64,000 bases of DNA from Choricystis sp. odSpoLacu1 (Eukaryota; Chlorophyta; Trebouxiophyceae). The notes under the pieces are model-generated. The model saw only the letters and a list, made by a program, of their open reading frames with translations, was not told where the DNA came from and did not search any database. The translations under genes were made by a program, and so were the position numbers. Location: contig OY253656.1 of assembly GCA_958009055.1 (NCBI GenBank), positions 496,001-560,000 on the forward strand, given 5' to 3'. How positions within the stretch are numbered: the first letter of the stretch is position 1; each line of letters starts with the position of its first letter. Positions 41,629-51,077 of the stretch are shown in pieces.

Positions 41629-43937
41629 ATGGCCCCCGCCTCCCCCACTCGCGCCATCACTCTGGCACCCACCCGCCCTGGCGGCGGGTGGGCACCCCCG
41701 CCCGGGCTGGTGGAGCTGGCCCTTCCGACCGTCATCGTGTCGCTGGCGCCACCGCCGCCGCCGCCGCCGCCGCGGTCGTCGCCGGCGAAAGGGGTCAAGC
41801 CGCCGCCTCGCAACGTCTATGCGCGCGTCATCAGGTGAGAAAAGAGAGGGAGGGAGGGAGGGAGGGAGTGTGTGCGTCGCAGCCGCGGGGAGGGTCAAAA
41901 CGTTGACTGGTCCTTACTCTCTCCTTCCACACACACAGCCCTCGCGCCGCCGCCCCCGCGCCCACCACCACGTGCCCCACGCGCACGCGCTCCACGCCTG
42001 CCTCCCTGCGCGGCGCGTCCGCGGCCGCCGCCCGGGCGCTGGGGGAGAGGGTGCTGGCCGAGGCGCTCGCGCGGCGCGCGGCCAAAGCAAAGGCGGCCGA
42101 TGTGGCACTGCCGCAGGACGTCACCGCCTCTGTGCCGCCTCCCACCACGGCCACCACGCCGCCGGTCCAGGTGGACGACGGCGCGGCGAAAGAGGCGGAC
42201 CTGGCGGCCGCCGCGTCCTCGCTCGCGCGCCGCGCGCTGCGCCGCGCGGCGGCCGACGTGGCGGAAGAGCGCGACCTGGTGGCCCTGGCGGCGCGGCGGG
42301 CCGCGTTTGAGGCGGCGCGTGACGCCCAGCTGTCGGAGATGGAGGTGGCGGAAGGGCAGGTGGTGCAAGACGCGTCGCTGCCGCCGCTGCCGCCGCCGCC
42401 GCGGGCGGCGTCCCCAGTCAGTGTGTTGACTGGGCAAGAGGGCGAAGACGATGGTGGTGTGGAGGTGGTGGAAGAGCCGGCGGCGGTGGTGGTGGTGGTG
42501 GAGGAGGAGCCCGCGGCGGTCGACCAAGCTGCACCGTTTTCGCCGCCCCCGCAGGCGGTCGACGCCCCCGCCGCCGTCGATGCTGAGCCCGTGGTTGACA
42601 CACTCCCTGATCCCGCGTTCGACAGGCTGCCTGAGCTTGTGGACGACGTCATCCAGGAGGCGCCGGCCGCGGCCATGGAGGAGAGCGGCGCTGCCGCCGC
42701 CCCGAAGACCGGCGCCGCCATCGACGCTGGCGATCTGGCTCCCGCTGCACCGGCTGCCGAGACGTTGCCAGAGACTATGGACACACCGCCCTCGGACGGC
42801 GTGCTGCCGGCGGTGGAGGCGGAGACCATGGCGGATGCACCCGCCTACGCGACGCCTGCGGACACGGCAGCGGTTGGCGTGTCCCTGCCCGCTCTGACGG
42901 AGGACGAGGATGTGGAGGTGTCAGAGCCGGTTGTGGCGGGAGAGGCGGCTGCGGGCGACGCCGTCTCCACCGAGCCCCAGACCGATGCGGCGGCCGACGC
43001 CGACGCTGGCGACGCCCCGGTCGACGCGTTGCCGCCCTTCTGGACGCCGGTCGACGGGCTCACGCTGCCGTACCTGATCACCGACACGCAAGCCTCACTG
43101 ACGACGGTGCTGGAGGAGGATGGGGGGGGCGGTGGTGAAGAGGCTGCCCCACAGGGCGATGCCACCACCGCCGTCGCCACCGACGCCGACGCCGACGCCA
43201 CAGCCCTGCTGGACCGCGCGTGCATCACGCCCCTGCCGGTGAGCGTGCCTCCGTCCGAGGGCGAGGGCAGCGAGGATGGCAGCGCGGTCGCGGCGGCGCT
43301 CACGGCCGATGCTGCTGCCGCCGAGCCGCCGTCCCCGGTGGACGTGTTGCCCCCGCTGGACAGCTGGACGGGCGATGGCCTGGTTGTGGAGGAGGCTGTG
43401 GTGGCGGGACACGAGGCAGAGTAGAGCGTGGAGGCGGCCGCTGCGCGCGACGCTGACGCCCCGCCGCCGCCTGGAGATGACGCGGCGGGTGGCACCGCCA
43501 GGGACGCATTCCCGGGCACCGACGCCGACACGGCCCCTGTGGAGCTGCCTGTGTCGGTTGACGGCGAACCCCCGCTGCCTGCGCTTGCTGACGACGCGCC
43601 GCTGCCGCCGCCCTCCCTCCCGCTGTCGCCGCCCGCCGACGACAACCCCCTGACCCCCCTCCCCCTCACCCACGTCGACTCCCTGGGGTCTGTGTTTGAT
43701 GGCCAAGGCCTGGGTCTGGCGGAAGCGGTGGAGGAGGAGGCGCAGCCGGTGGAGGGGAACGTGCTCGAGCCACCCGCTGCCGCCGACGCAACCGCCGACG
43801 CCGACGGCCCCCCCGCCCTGGACGCCGACCCGTGGGCCAGCAGCCCCAGGCTACTGGCGCCTGCGGGCGCGGGGGAGGGGCTGGTGGCGGGCCTGGATTT
43901 CTATGGGGGGGAGGAGGAGGGGGAGGAAAGTGAGTGA
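41629..43937 (+). CDS. Acidic Ala/Asp/Pro-rich low-complexity protein with an in-frame UAG
   Basis: Exon 1 is 41629-41834. Exon 2 starts at 41939 and reaches a TAG at 43422-43424 (563 aa), but the same frame stays open for 170 further codons to a TGA at 43935-43937. The N-terminus has a Pro run and VYARVI. A helical, mixed-charge stretch (residues about 95-190, LARRALRRAAADVAEERD) follows. The rest is strongly acidic repeats of the type PPLDSWTGDGL/PPFWTPVDGLTL. No known domain is seen. The segment after TAG has the same composition and periodic Leu-Pro-Pro motifs, so the stop looks internal to one original gene. The intron has a (GGGA)n tract. Confidence 0.65.
41847..41868 (+). repeat. (GGGA)n tract in intron, G-quadruplex-prone
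   Basis: About five to six copies of gggA lie 12 bases after the donor of the acidic-protein gene's intron. Four or more closely spaced G3 tracts on the transcribed RNA would allow a quadruplex. Observed directly; any effect on splicing is inference. Confidence 0.7.
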
Positions 43938-44047
43938 AAGAAAAAACGTACAACTCGCAAAGCACCTTGTTTCCTTTTGTTTCCTTTTTTCTCTCAAAAA
44001 ACCGTTCTCTTCTCTCCCACCCACCCACACACCCACACACGTCCACC

Positions 44048-45087
44048 ATGTCTGCCACCGACCTGCCCGCCATCAAGGCCGACCTGCAGAAAGCCCTGGA
44101 CGACGGGTGCACGTTTTCGTCGCTCACACCTATTCAAGCTGCGCTCGACAAAATCGACGCCGCCCGCTACAAGACGACGCCCCCCGACATGACCAACATT
44201 GAAGATGTGGACGAGTGCTATGGTGGGTGGGAAGGGAGGGGCGCGGCGGGAGCCACAACCTGGCCGCGAAAAGGCTCATTGCGGCACATTTTCTCTTTGC
44301 ACGCTCCCCCACCACCACCCTCGTCCACCCCCGCCCCCCCACCCGGCGTCAAACGGGAGGCGGGGCCATGTATCACGTGTGCCGTGGGCGGGTGGGGGGG
44401 GAGACGGCGCGTGCGTTACGGTGGGGGAGAGGGTGAGGCATTGGCCAGGCACGAAAGCTTGCGCCGTCGCCTTTCCAGTCACCTTCTTCTCTCTTCCCAC
44501 ACCCAGACCTCCTCTCCCGCGCCCTCGACACCGCCACCGACGTCGATCCCTCCCTCCAGCCCACGCTCGCGTCCCTGGCGTCCATCAAGAAAGAGCTGGA
44601 CCGCCTGGCGCACGCCAAGCACGGGCATACGCTGGACGAGCTGACCCCGTTCCAACACCAGCTCGACGAGATCGACTCCAAACGCGTGGACGGCGTGTTC
44701 GGCGACAAAGCAAACCCCCCCGCCGGCCAGGCCGCCGCCGTGGACGCCCTCGAAGACTGCTTCCGCCTGGTCAGCGACCTCCAGGAAACCGCCTCCCCCT
44801 ACTCGGGCCGCGTGGCCGTCGTGCACGGCGCCCTGCTCAAGCACAAGGCCCACCTGGAGTGCCTGCTGGAGGCGGCGGGGGGCGGCCAACCGAGCACACA
44901 CGACGAGTTTGAGCTGAAACGCATTCAAGGGCACGTGAGTGAAATCGACGCTGAATTTTCCGCGTCCACGCCCAACGGGTGGGGCGTGGAGAATGGGGTC
45001 GTGCCCCCGGGGCAGGCTGAATGCTCGGAGCTGGTGGCCGAGATTCATGGCCTGATCGAGAAGTTCCAGGAGCTGGACAAGGCGTGA
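44048..45087 (+). CDS. Triple-repeat helical protein, unrecognised family
   Basis: Exons 44048-44222 and 44507-45087, phase 1, about 251 aa. The whole protein is three tandem repeats of about 75-85 residues. Each has an amphipathic helix (LPAIKADLQKAL; LASIKKELDRLAHAK; HGALLKHKAHLECLL), then a core helix (LTPIQAALDKIDAARY; LTPFQHQLDEIDSKRV; FELKRIQGHVSEIDAEF). A Gly/Pro-containing loop and a third helix follow (VDECYDLLSRAL; LEDCFRLVSDL; CSELVAEIHGLI). It is acidic and soluble, with no signal peptide. I know of no named family with this unit. The intron is 284 bp, longer than most here. Confidence 0.8.
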
Positions 45088-45141
45088 GAAGGGAGGGGTG
45101 AAAGGGGGTGAGAAGATGAGAGTTTTTCCTCTCTCTCTCTC

Positions 45142-45168
45142 TCTCTCCCGGTGCGGCACCGGGAGAGA
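45142..45168. repeat. Near-perfect 13-bp stem inverted repeat downstream of the triple-repeat gene
   Basis: tctctcccggtgc, one central base, then gcaccgggagaga. It lies 55 bp after the stop of the triple-repeat protein gene and follows a T5 and a (CT)n run. It could form a strong hairpin in the 3' UTR or act as a dyad protein-binding site. Confidence 0.85.
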
Positions 45169-45269
45169 AAAAGGGAGGGGTGTTGCACCGTGCCCACACA
45201 CCCGGGCATATGTATGGGGAGAGATGCGTTGGAAGTCTTGAGGGTGTTGCAACGAAGAAAACGACGGAA

Positions 45270-45293
45270 GCGGGGGGTCGGCCGACCCCCCGC
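45270..45293. repeat. Perfect 24-bp palindrome upstream of the glycosidase gene
   Basis: gcggggggtcgg is followed immediately by its exact reverse complement. It sits 129 bp upstream of the GH1 start codon, in the same spacer as the inverted repeat at 45142-45168. It could be a dimeric transcription-factor site or an RNA hairpin. Confidence 0.85.
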
Positions 45294-45421
45294 CGACCGA
45301 AAGAAAAAAACAGCTTCACCCTCACATCTCTCTTCTCTCCCGCTTTCCCGGTGTGACCTTGACCGCGAGTCACAGAAACCAGGAGCCCTCACACCACCTC
45401 CGACACACAAAGCACACGCCT

Positions 45422-47615
45422 ATGCCGCCCCGCCGCCGCACTGCCGCGCCGCGGTCGGCGCCCAATGCCGCCCCGCCGCGCCGCCGCCACCCCGCTCCCC
45501 GGTCTCCCTCCCCCCCCCGCCGCTTTCACGTGGGGCCGTCCATAAGTGTCTACCAAAACAGTGGCGACCCCGGCTGCAACTGGGCGGTGTGGGAGGCGCA
45601 GCGTGCGTGGGGCGGGCTGCGGCCGACGACGATGGGAGGTGAGGGGATGAGAGGGGCGGGAGGGGGTTGCACACACACACGCTCTTAGCGAAGCTTGGAG
45701 AGTGTTTTTCAGTGTGTCGAGAGAGAGGGGGGGGGAGGGAGACAGGATGCATCAGCCCGAAAACGAGCCAACCAACCCAAACCACCTCCTCTCCCCCACA
45801 GGCCTGCGTTGCGGCCGCTCGTGCGACTTCTGGCACAAGTACGCGGCCGACATCCGTCTGACCGCCGCCATCGGGTCCAACGCGCTGCGCCTGTCGCTGG
45901 AGTGGTCCAGGATCGTGCCATCGCCCGGGGTGGTGGATCGGAGTGCGATCAACCACTATGCCGCGATCTTCCGTGCCTGCATCGCGTACGGCGTCACCCC
46001 CCTCGTCACGCTGCACCACTTTGTGCAGCCCGCCTGGGTGGACGCGGGCGGCGGCTTCGACGGCGCCCCCGAGTGGGCGACGCGGCACTGGCTGGAGTTT
46101 GTCGCATTAATGGTGCGTGAGTTTTCGCCCGTCATACACCATTGGTGCACCTTCAACGAGCCCGGCGTCCTCGTCTCGTCAGGCTGGGTCACGGGATTCT
46201 TCCCGCCTGGTCGATTCATGGCGTTGAAGGCGGGGGGGAGGGTGCTCTTAACCCTGCTGCGCGCGCACGCGGCCGCAGTGACGTTGATTCGCACGACCGC
46301 CGCGCGCACTCCCTCCTCCTTCCCCCCCTCCATCGGCCTCGTGCACAACATCATGCCCTATGAAGCGGCGCCCGTGGCCATGCTGGGCGGGTGGAGGCCT
46401 CCGTGGGCGGTGGGGGCGGCTGCTCTGGCGCACGCGGCGTGGGGGAATGAAACGGTTTTGACCTATTTGACCACCGGCGTTTTCGAGTGGCACCCCGCCG
46501 GCGCGCTCGGCCCCCGCATCTCTGCCACCGACCCTGCCCCCCCGCCCATGGACTGGATGGGGATCAACTTTTATGGGCGCGTCATGCTGGACCCGTTGCT
46601 GCGGCCGACGGCGGCCCCCAGGGAGGCGGTGAACGATTTTAGGCAGGGCGTGTGGCCGGCCGGGTTCAAAGCCGCCCTCCACGCCGCCGCCGCTGTGGGC
46701 GTCCCCGTCTGGGTCATGGAGACGGGGCTGCCTGATGCGGCGGACAGCGTGCGCGTGCACTGGGCGCGGGAGTACATGCGGGCGGCGCGGGAGGCGGTGG
46801 ATGAGGGTGTGGGTGAGTTGGGAGGAGGAGGGTGGGGGCGTGGGGGCGTGGGGGAAGGGCTGCCCCGTGTGTTTGCGTCCTTCTCACTCAAGCCCTTCTT
46901 TTCCTCCCACCCACCGACCAACAGAATTGCACGCCATGATGATCTGGACGCTGTGCTCCAACTTTGAGGTGAGAGCAGAGTGGGTGGGTGGGGGGGGGGG
47001 AAGACACTGGGGCGCGCCTTTCTTGCCCCCCCCACCACCACCACCAACCATTTTGCCCCCCTTTTCCTCTCCCCCACTCCACTACCACCTCAGTGGGCCT
47101 TCTCCTACCACGCCGACTTTGGCATGTTCCGGTGGGACAGGCACGATCCGACGTCAGCACGCACGCCGCGCGGGTCGCTGCCGACCGTGCTGCGCGAACT
47201 CGGCCACCTCAAGCGCCACGTGGAGGCAGCGTGGGCGAGGAATGGGCATGCTGTGGACGCCGCTGGGAACGCGCCGCCCGGCGTGTTTGTGAGTGTGGCG
47301 GCAGGGGTTCGTGCGTTGGCTGCAGGGGGGGGCGGGAGGCGGCCTGTGCCGCCCGCCGGCACCATTGTTCCCGCGCCGCCTGCGAGGCGGGGGCAGAGGG
47401 CTAAGCCAGCGGCTGCGGCTGCCGCCGCCCCGGCACAGAAGCGTGCACGTGGGGCGGCGGCGACCGCGGCCGGCGCGTCTCCCCCACCCAAACGCGCCGC
47501 CACGCGGACGCGCGCCGCTGCCGCCGCGCCAGCCAAGCCGGCGGCGCCTGCTCGCGCCAAACGCGCAGCGCCGGCGGCGGTGGGCGGGTGGGCGACGCGG
47601 GCGCGGACGCGGTGA
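45422..47615 (+). CDS. Glycoside hydrolase family 1 (beta-glucosidase type) with a histone-H1-like C-terminal tail
   Basis: Exons 45422-45638, 45802-46812, 46925-46968 and 47094-47615, about 597 aa. GH1 landmarks in order: SISVYQNSG with CNWAVWE, GSNALRLSLEWSRI, VTLHHFVQPAW, acid/base CTFNEPG, MGINFYGR, the nucleophile region VWVMETGLPD (ETG in place of the usual ENG), and MMIWTLCSNFEWAFSY. After the barrel about 85 residues of Ala/Lys/Arg/Pro-rich sequence (AKPAAAAAAAPAQKRARG and similar) look like a histone H1 or nuclear-localising tail. There is no signal peptide; the Arg/Pro-rich N-terminus could be a transit peptide. The sugar substrate is unknown. Confidence 0.85.
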
Positions 47616-48055
47616 GAGAAAAGGAGGAGGGGTTGATTTTTTTTTTGGTTTTTCCTCTCAAGAGTCGTGTGGGACGTTGTTACACACACCCAAAACGCGC
47701 TGCCGTGTTTGGCCACGCTTGTCTAACAACCAAAACAAAACAGCAACAAAAAAAAAACGCGGCGCAGAGCGTTTTTTGTCAAAAAACACACAGGCGGGCG
47801 CGCGCCTCCCGCACAGGCAACTTCAAAAAAACTATACGTGCTCCAAACAAAATGGCAGGGCGCTCCGTGTTGTGTGTGTGAGGAGGGGGTGATACAGCAG
47901 GGGAGGGGTGGGTGGGGAATCGTTTCGTGTTCATCGTCGAGGGGGGGGGGGGGGGGGGGGTCTTCTCTTTCTCTCTCAGTCAAAGCAAAATCTTCTCCAG
48001 CGGTGTGTTCTCTCTCTCTGTGTCTCTCTCGTTCAATGTGCACCAAGCCCTCACA
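47616..48055. other. Convergent spacer with a G20 run
   Basis: 440 bp between convergent genes. It is A/T-rich near the glycosidase stop, with T10 and A9 runs. Near the other end a run of twenty G sits at 47941-47960, followed by CT-rich sequence. No gene is visible. The long G run is a likely place for sequencing length error or quadruplex formation. Confidence 0.5.
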
Positions 48056-48831
48056 TCACCACGGCAGCTGGGGCAGGCGCCACGGTTTGGCGTGGCCGCC
48101 ACCCCCCGGCGCGCTGCTGCCGCCGCGTTCTCCCGGGGACGCGTCCAGGGCGGCCTGCAGGGCGGCGACGCGGGGGAAGTAGGCGTCGGCGGCGGCGGCG
48201 TCCACTCCAAACTGGGCGTAGCAGGAGGAGCGGCCCGAGCCGGCGAGGAGGTCGCACGTTTCGATGGCGTCGCTGGGGGGTGTGCCGAGGGAAAAAAGGG
48301 AGGGGCGTGTGTGGTCGGTGGGTGCAAAACACCACCGCCTCCTGGCTCCTGCGGGGCGTGCTGGATGAAGGCCGAGTGCCCAGCGCGATCGCGCACGCTT
48401 TCAACCCGGTTGCTTGGGCTGGTGGGCAGGCGTCGAAAGCAGCGGGAGAGGAGGCTTGGGGCGCTTCAGAGAGGCATCCCGTCCACCCGGGATTGCGCTC
48501 TCATTGACCCCCCTCTCCCGCCACCGCGGGTGCCCTTCAAGCGTCCGCCACCGGCAGGCGCCTCAGCGTGCGCCTCCGCACAAACCACCTATGCGTCAGT
48601 CTGGGCGGGGCCGGCGTGGGGGCCCAGGGTTGTGGTGCCGTGCGCCCACCTCCAACGACCCTCTCGCTCGCACCCCCTCTCCCAAACTCACCGCACGTCC
48701 TCGAGTGTGGGGGTCGCGTTCAGAGGGGCGACGGCGAACACGGGTGCGTCATCCCGGGAGAGGGCGCGAGTGCGCACGGGCGCCAGGCGGGCGGGGCGGA
48801 GGAGGCGAGTAGGAGCAATGGGGCGCAGCAT
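48056..48831 (-). CDS. Small mitochondrion-targeted protein, unknown function
   Basis: Exons 48831-48692 and 48272-48056 join in phase 2, about 118 aa. Exon 1 is a strong mitochondrial-type presequence: MLRPIAPTRLLRPARLAPVR, Arg-rich with no acids. The mature part reads LEDVRDAIETCDLLAGSG then RSSCYAQFGVDAAAADAYFP, with two Cys 14 residues apart and a helical VAALQAALDAS, and ends in a Gly-rich, Trp-containing tail. I do not recognise the family. The 419-bp intron is the longest in the window. The gene was not obvious as a single open frame; it is supported by GT-AG sites, frame and composition. Confidence 0.6.
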
Positions 48832-48935
48832 TTCGAGGAGTGCACATCGAGTTTGGCGCCACTTTTCTTTCGCAGTTTTTGCGCGGAAACTACCGTTCCT
48901 GTTCCCGCCTCGCCCCCGCCCCTGTCACCCCGACA

Positions 48936-49589
48936 ATGCGGCTCACCCACGGTGAGACTGTGCGGGAGAGAGAAACGCGTGTGTGGGCCCTGTGTGGGGC
49001 CAACCGCCGCGCGCGCGCTCGACGCATGGCGGGAGCAGAGCTGTGTTGGCCCGCGCGCCGACACTTACCCTAAAACTTGCAAGCGGGTTTGCACAGCATG
49101 GCCTGTCCTGACCGTGTCGAGAGGGAGAGGTTAAAGCGTGGGGAGGAATGGCTGCGTCTCCGCCCACACACACACTCTTCCCTCCTCCTCCCAGCCTTCC
49201 TCCTCCTCCTGGCCACCGCCGCCCTGGCCGCCCCCTCCGACGACGACACCATGTCTGAAGACGACACCGCCGTGTTCGAGGCCGCCACGGAATCAGGCCT
49301 CTAGTCAGGGGGCGGGTCGGCGGCGGGGGTGGTTTCACCCGACGCATCCGCGGGCGCCGAGCCTGTCGGCACCGGCCCCGCCCACCGGGCGCCACAGTCG
49401 CCGCCGGCTGCCGCCACCACCACAGGCACGGCGTCGCCCGGTGCCTCCACCACCACCGCCCCCGCGCGTGTCGGCGGTGGGTCGGGCGCGGGCGTCGTCG
49501 ATGTGGACGCCGAGCCTCCCGCCCCGAGCGATGTCCCCGCGGGCGCTTCGGCGGGAGGCGGGGCGGTGCTGGTGGCGGGCGGCGCGTGA
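48936..49589 (+). CDS. Small secreted acidic protein with an in-frame UAG and Thr/Ala/Pro-rich extension
   Basis: Exon 1 is 16 bp (48936-48951), exon 2 starts at 49195. Splicing gives MRLTHAFLLLLATAALAAP, a clean signal peptide, followed by an acidic segment (SDDDTMSEDDTAVFEAATE) and TAG at 49302-49304 (about 42 aa). The same frame then stays open 94 more codons to TGA at 49587-49589. That part is Thr/Ala/Pro/Gly-rich, with clusters such as ATTTGTASPGASTTTAPA that resemble heavily O-glycosylated cell-surface proteins. The short form, the extended form by readthrough, or a mutated longer gene are all possible. It is head-to-head with the preceding gene. Confidence 0.5.
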
Positions 49590-50002
49590 GACGTGTGTGG
49601 ATCTCTTTTCCTTGCCTCTCTCTCGTTGTCGATTTTTTTGCTGTGGCAGCCCCCACACTCCCCTCCCCCTTGTTGCCTGAGTGGGGGTGTGGCACATAGG
49701 GCGCCCTCTGGCCCGCCGTGACGTTTTTGTTTACTACCATCGAACGCGCGCACATTTTTCTGAATCCTCCCACCCCCCTTTGTTGAAACAAAAAAAGGGG
49801 CGGCTCTTTTTGACCCATTTTTATCCATCCTCCTCCTTTGTTGCCCCATGCACTCTCCATCCTTTTGGCGCAGGAGAGACACGAGTGAAGACCCCACCGA
49901 ACACGCGAACCCTTTTTTGTAGATCAAACGAAACGCGAAAACGAAAAACAAACCCAAACCGACGCGACACGCGTTACCACTTTCCACCACATTTTCACAC
50001 CA
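49590..50002. other. Spacer before the methyltransferase gene
   Basis: 413 bp, A/T-rich compared with the flanks, with several T and A runs and CG-containing A-rich sequence immediately upstream of the next start. No gene, RNA or recognised element is visible. Confidence 0.45.
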
Positions 50003-50902
50003 ATGCCGTCCACCCTCCTGCACCGCGCCTCTCCTCGCGCCTTTGCCGCGGTCGCAGGGCGCCGTGCCCAACGCGCAGCGGTCGCCTCTGCTGACACGCC
50101 CCGGCGCGCCCTGCTTTCAGCTGCGGCACTGTCCGCGCTCACCCCCCGCCGCGCCGTCGCGTCCTCCGCGCGCCGCGCCGACGTTGAAGCCGCCCTGCGA
50201 GGCATCGAGTGGCCTGAAGACCCTCCCTTCTCGCCAGAAGACTTTCGTCGCTATGATGAAACGCCGGACTCGCTGTTTTATGCGGAACCGCGTTTCGTGA
50301 CGCACATCGACGACGCCGCGATCACCGCCACCTCCAGCTTCTATGAAACCAACGTGCTCCCACCGCCAGGCAACAAGGATACAGCCGTGCTGGACCTGTG
50401 CTCGTCCTGGATCTCGCACTACCCCAAGGGCTTCACCGCGGGGCGGGTGGTGGGCCTGGGGATGGTGGCCGCCGAACTGAGGGCCAACCCACAGCTGACC
50501 GAGTACGTCGTCCAAGACCTCAACGCCAGCCCAAGGCTGCCGTTTGGGGACAACGAGTTCGATGCCGCCACGTGCACCGTGTCCTTTGACTACTTGGCGC
50601 GCCCGTTTGAAGTGATGGCGGAATTGCACCGGGTGCTCAAACCCGGCGCCGTGTGTGCTCTCTCGTTCAGCAATCGTTGTTTCCCGACCAAGGCGATCGC
50701 GGTGTGGAGCGCCACGGGCGATGAAGACCACGCCAGAATTTTTGGGAGCTACTTCCACTACGCGCCGCGCGGCGGGTGGGCCCCGCCTGCTGCTGCCGAC
50801 ATCACTCGCCCCGCCGGCGCGCTGGGCGCACTCGGGCTGGGGGGAGGGGGCGACCCCATGTACGTCGTGTGGTCGCGCAAGCTGGAGCCTGTGGAGCAAT
50901 AG
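50003..50902 (+). CDS. SAM-dependent methyltransferase (type 11), organelle-targeted
   Basis: Single exon, about 299 aa. The first about 55 residues are Arg/Ala/Ser-rich, like a transit peptide. The mature protein has the class I motifs: VLDLCSSWISHYP (motif I position, without the usual GxGxG), VVQDLNASPRLPFGDNEFD, then TCTVSFDYLARPFEVMAEL and RVLKPGAVCALSFSNRCFPT. It ends with FGSYFHYAPRGGW. The sequence pattern resembles a methyltransferase group seen in bacteria and algae. The substrate is unknown. Confidence 0.87.
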   Translation: MPSTLLHRASPRAFAAVAGRRAQRAAVASADTPRRALLSAAALSALTPRRAVASSARRADVEAALRGIEWPEDPPFSPEDFRRYDETPDSLFYAEPRFVTHIDDAAITATSSFYETNVLPPPGNKDTAVLDLCSSWISHYPKGFTAGRVVGLGMVAAELRANPQLTEYVVQDLNASPRLPFGDNEFDAATCTVSFDYLARPFEVMAELHRVLKPGAVCALSFSNRCFPTKAIAVWSATGDEDHARIFGSYFHYAPRGGWAPPAAADITRPAGALGALGLGGGGDPMYVVWSRKLEPVEQ

Positions 50903-51077
50903 AGACGGAGGGAAGAGAGGTGGTTGCTGCATTTTTTTTTTTTGCGGTTTGGTAACTGTTTCTTTTTCTCCCTACTTTTTTCAATCCACGTGCGTTCGCG
51001 CGCAGTGAAAACAGTGTGTGCATGTTCTTCTGCCCCCTCCAAAAACAAAACAAACAAACAAACAAACAAAACATCTT

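Noticed and set aside
48300..48690. Open plus-strand frames in the 48.3-48.7 kb stretch taken as a gene
   Set aside because: The stretch is better explained as the intron of the minus-strand mitochondrial protein; the frames have no motif and no good start or stop context.
41939..49589. Genome-wide reassignment of UAG to an amino acid
   Set aside because: The SERINC, seven-TM and cyclophilin genes end in TAG followed immediately by A/T-rich or simple-repeat spacer, so TAG works as a normal stop here.
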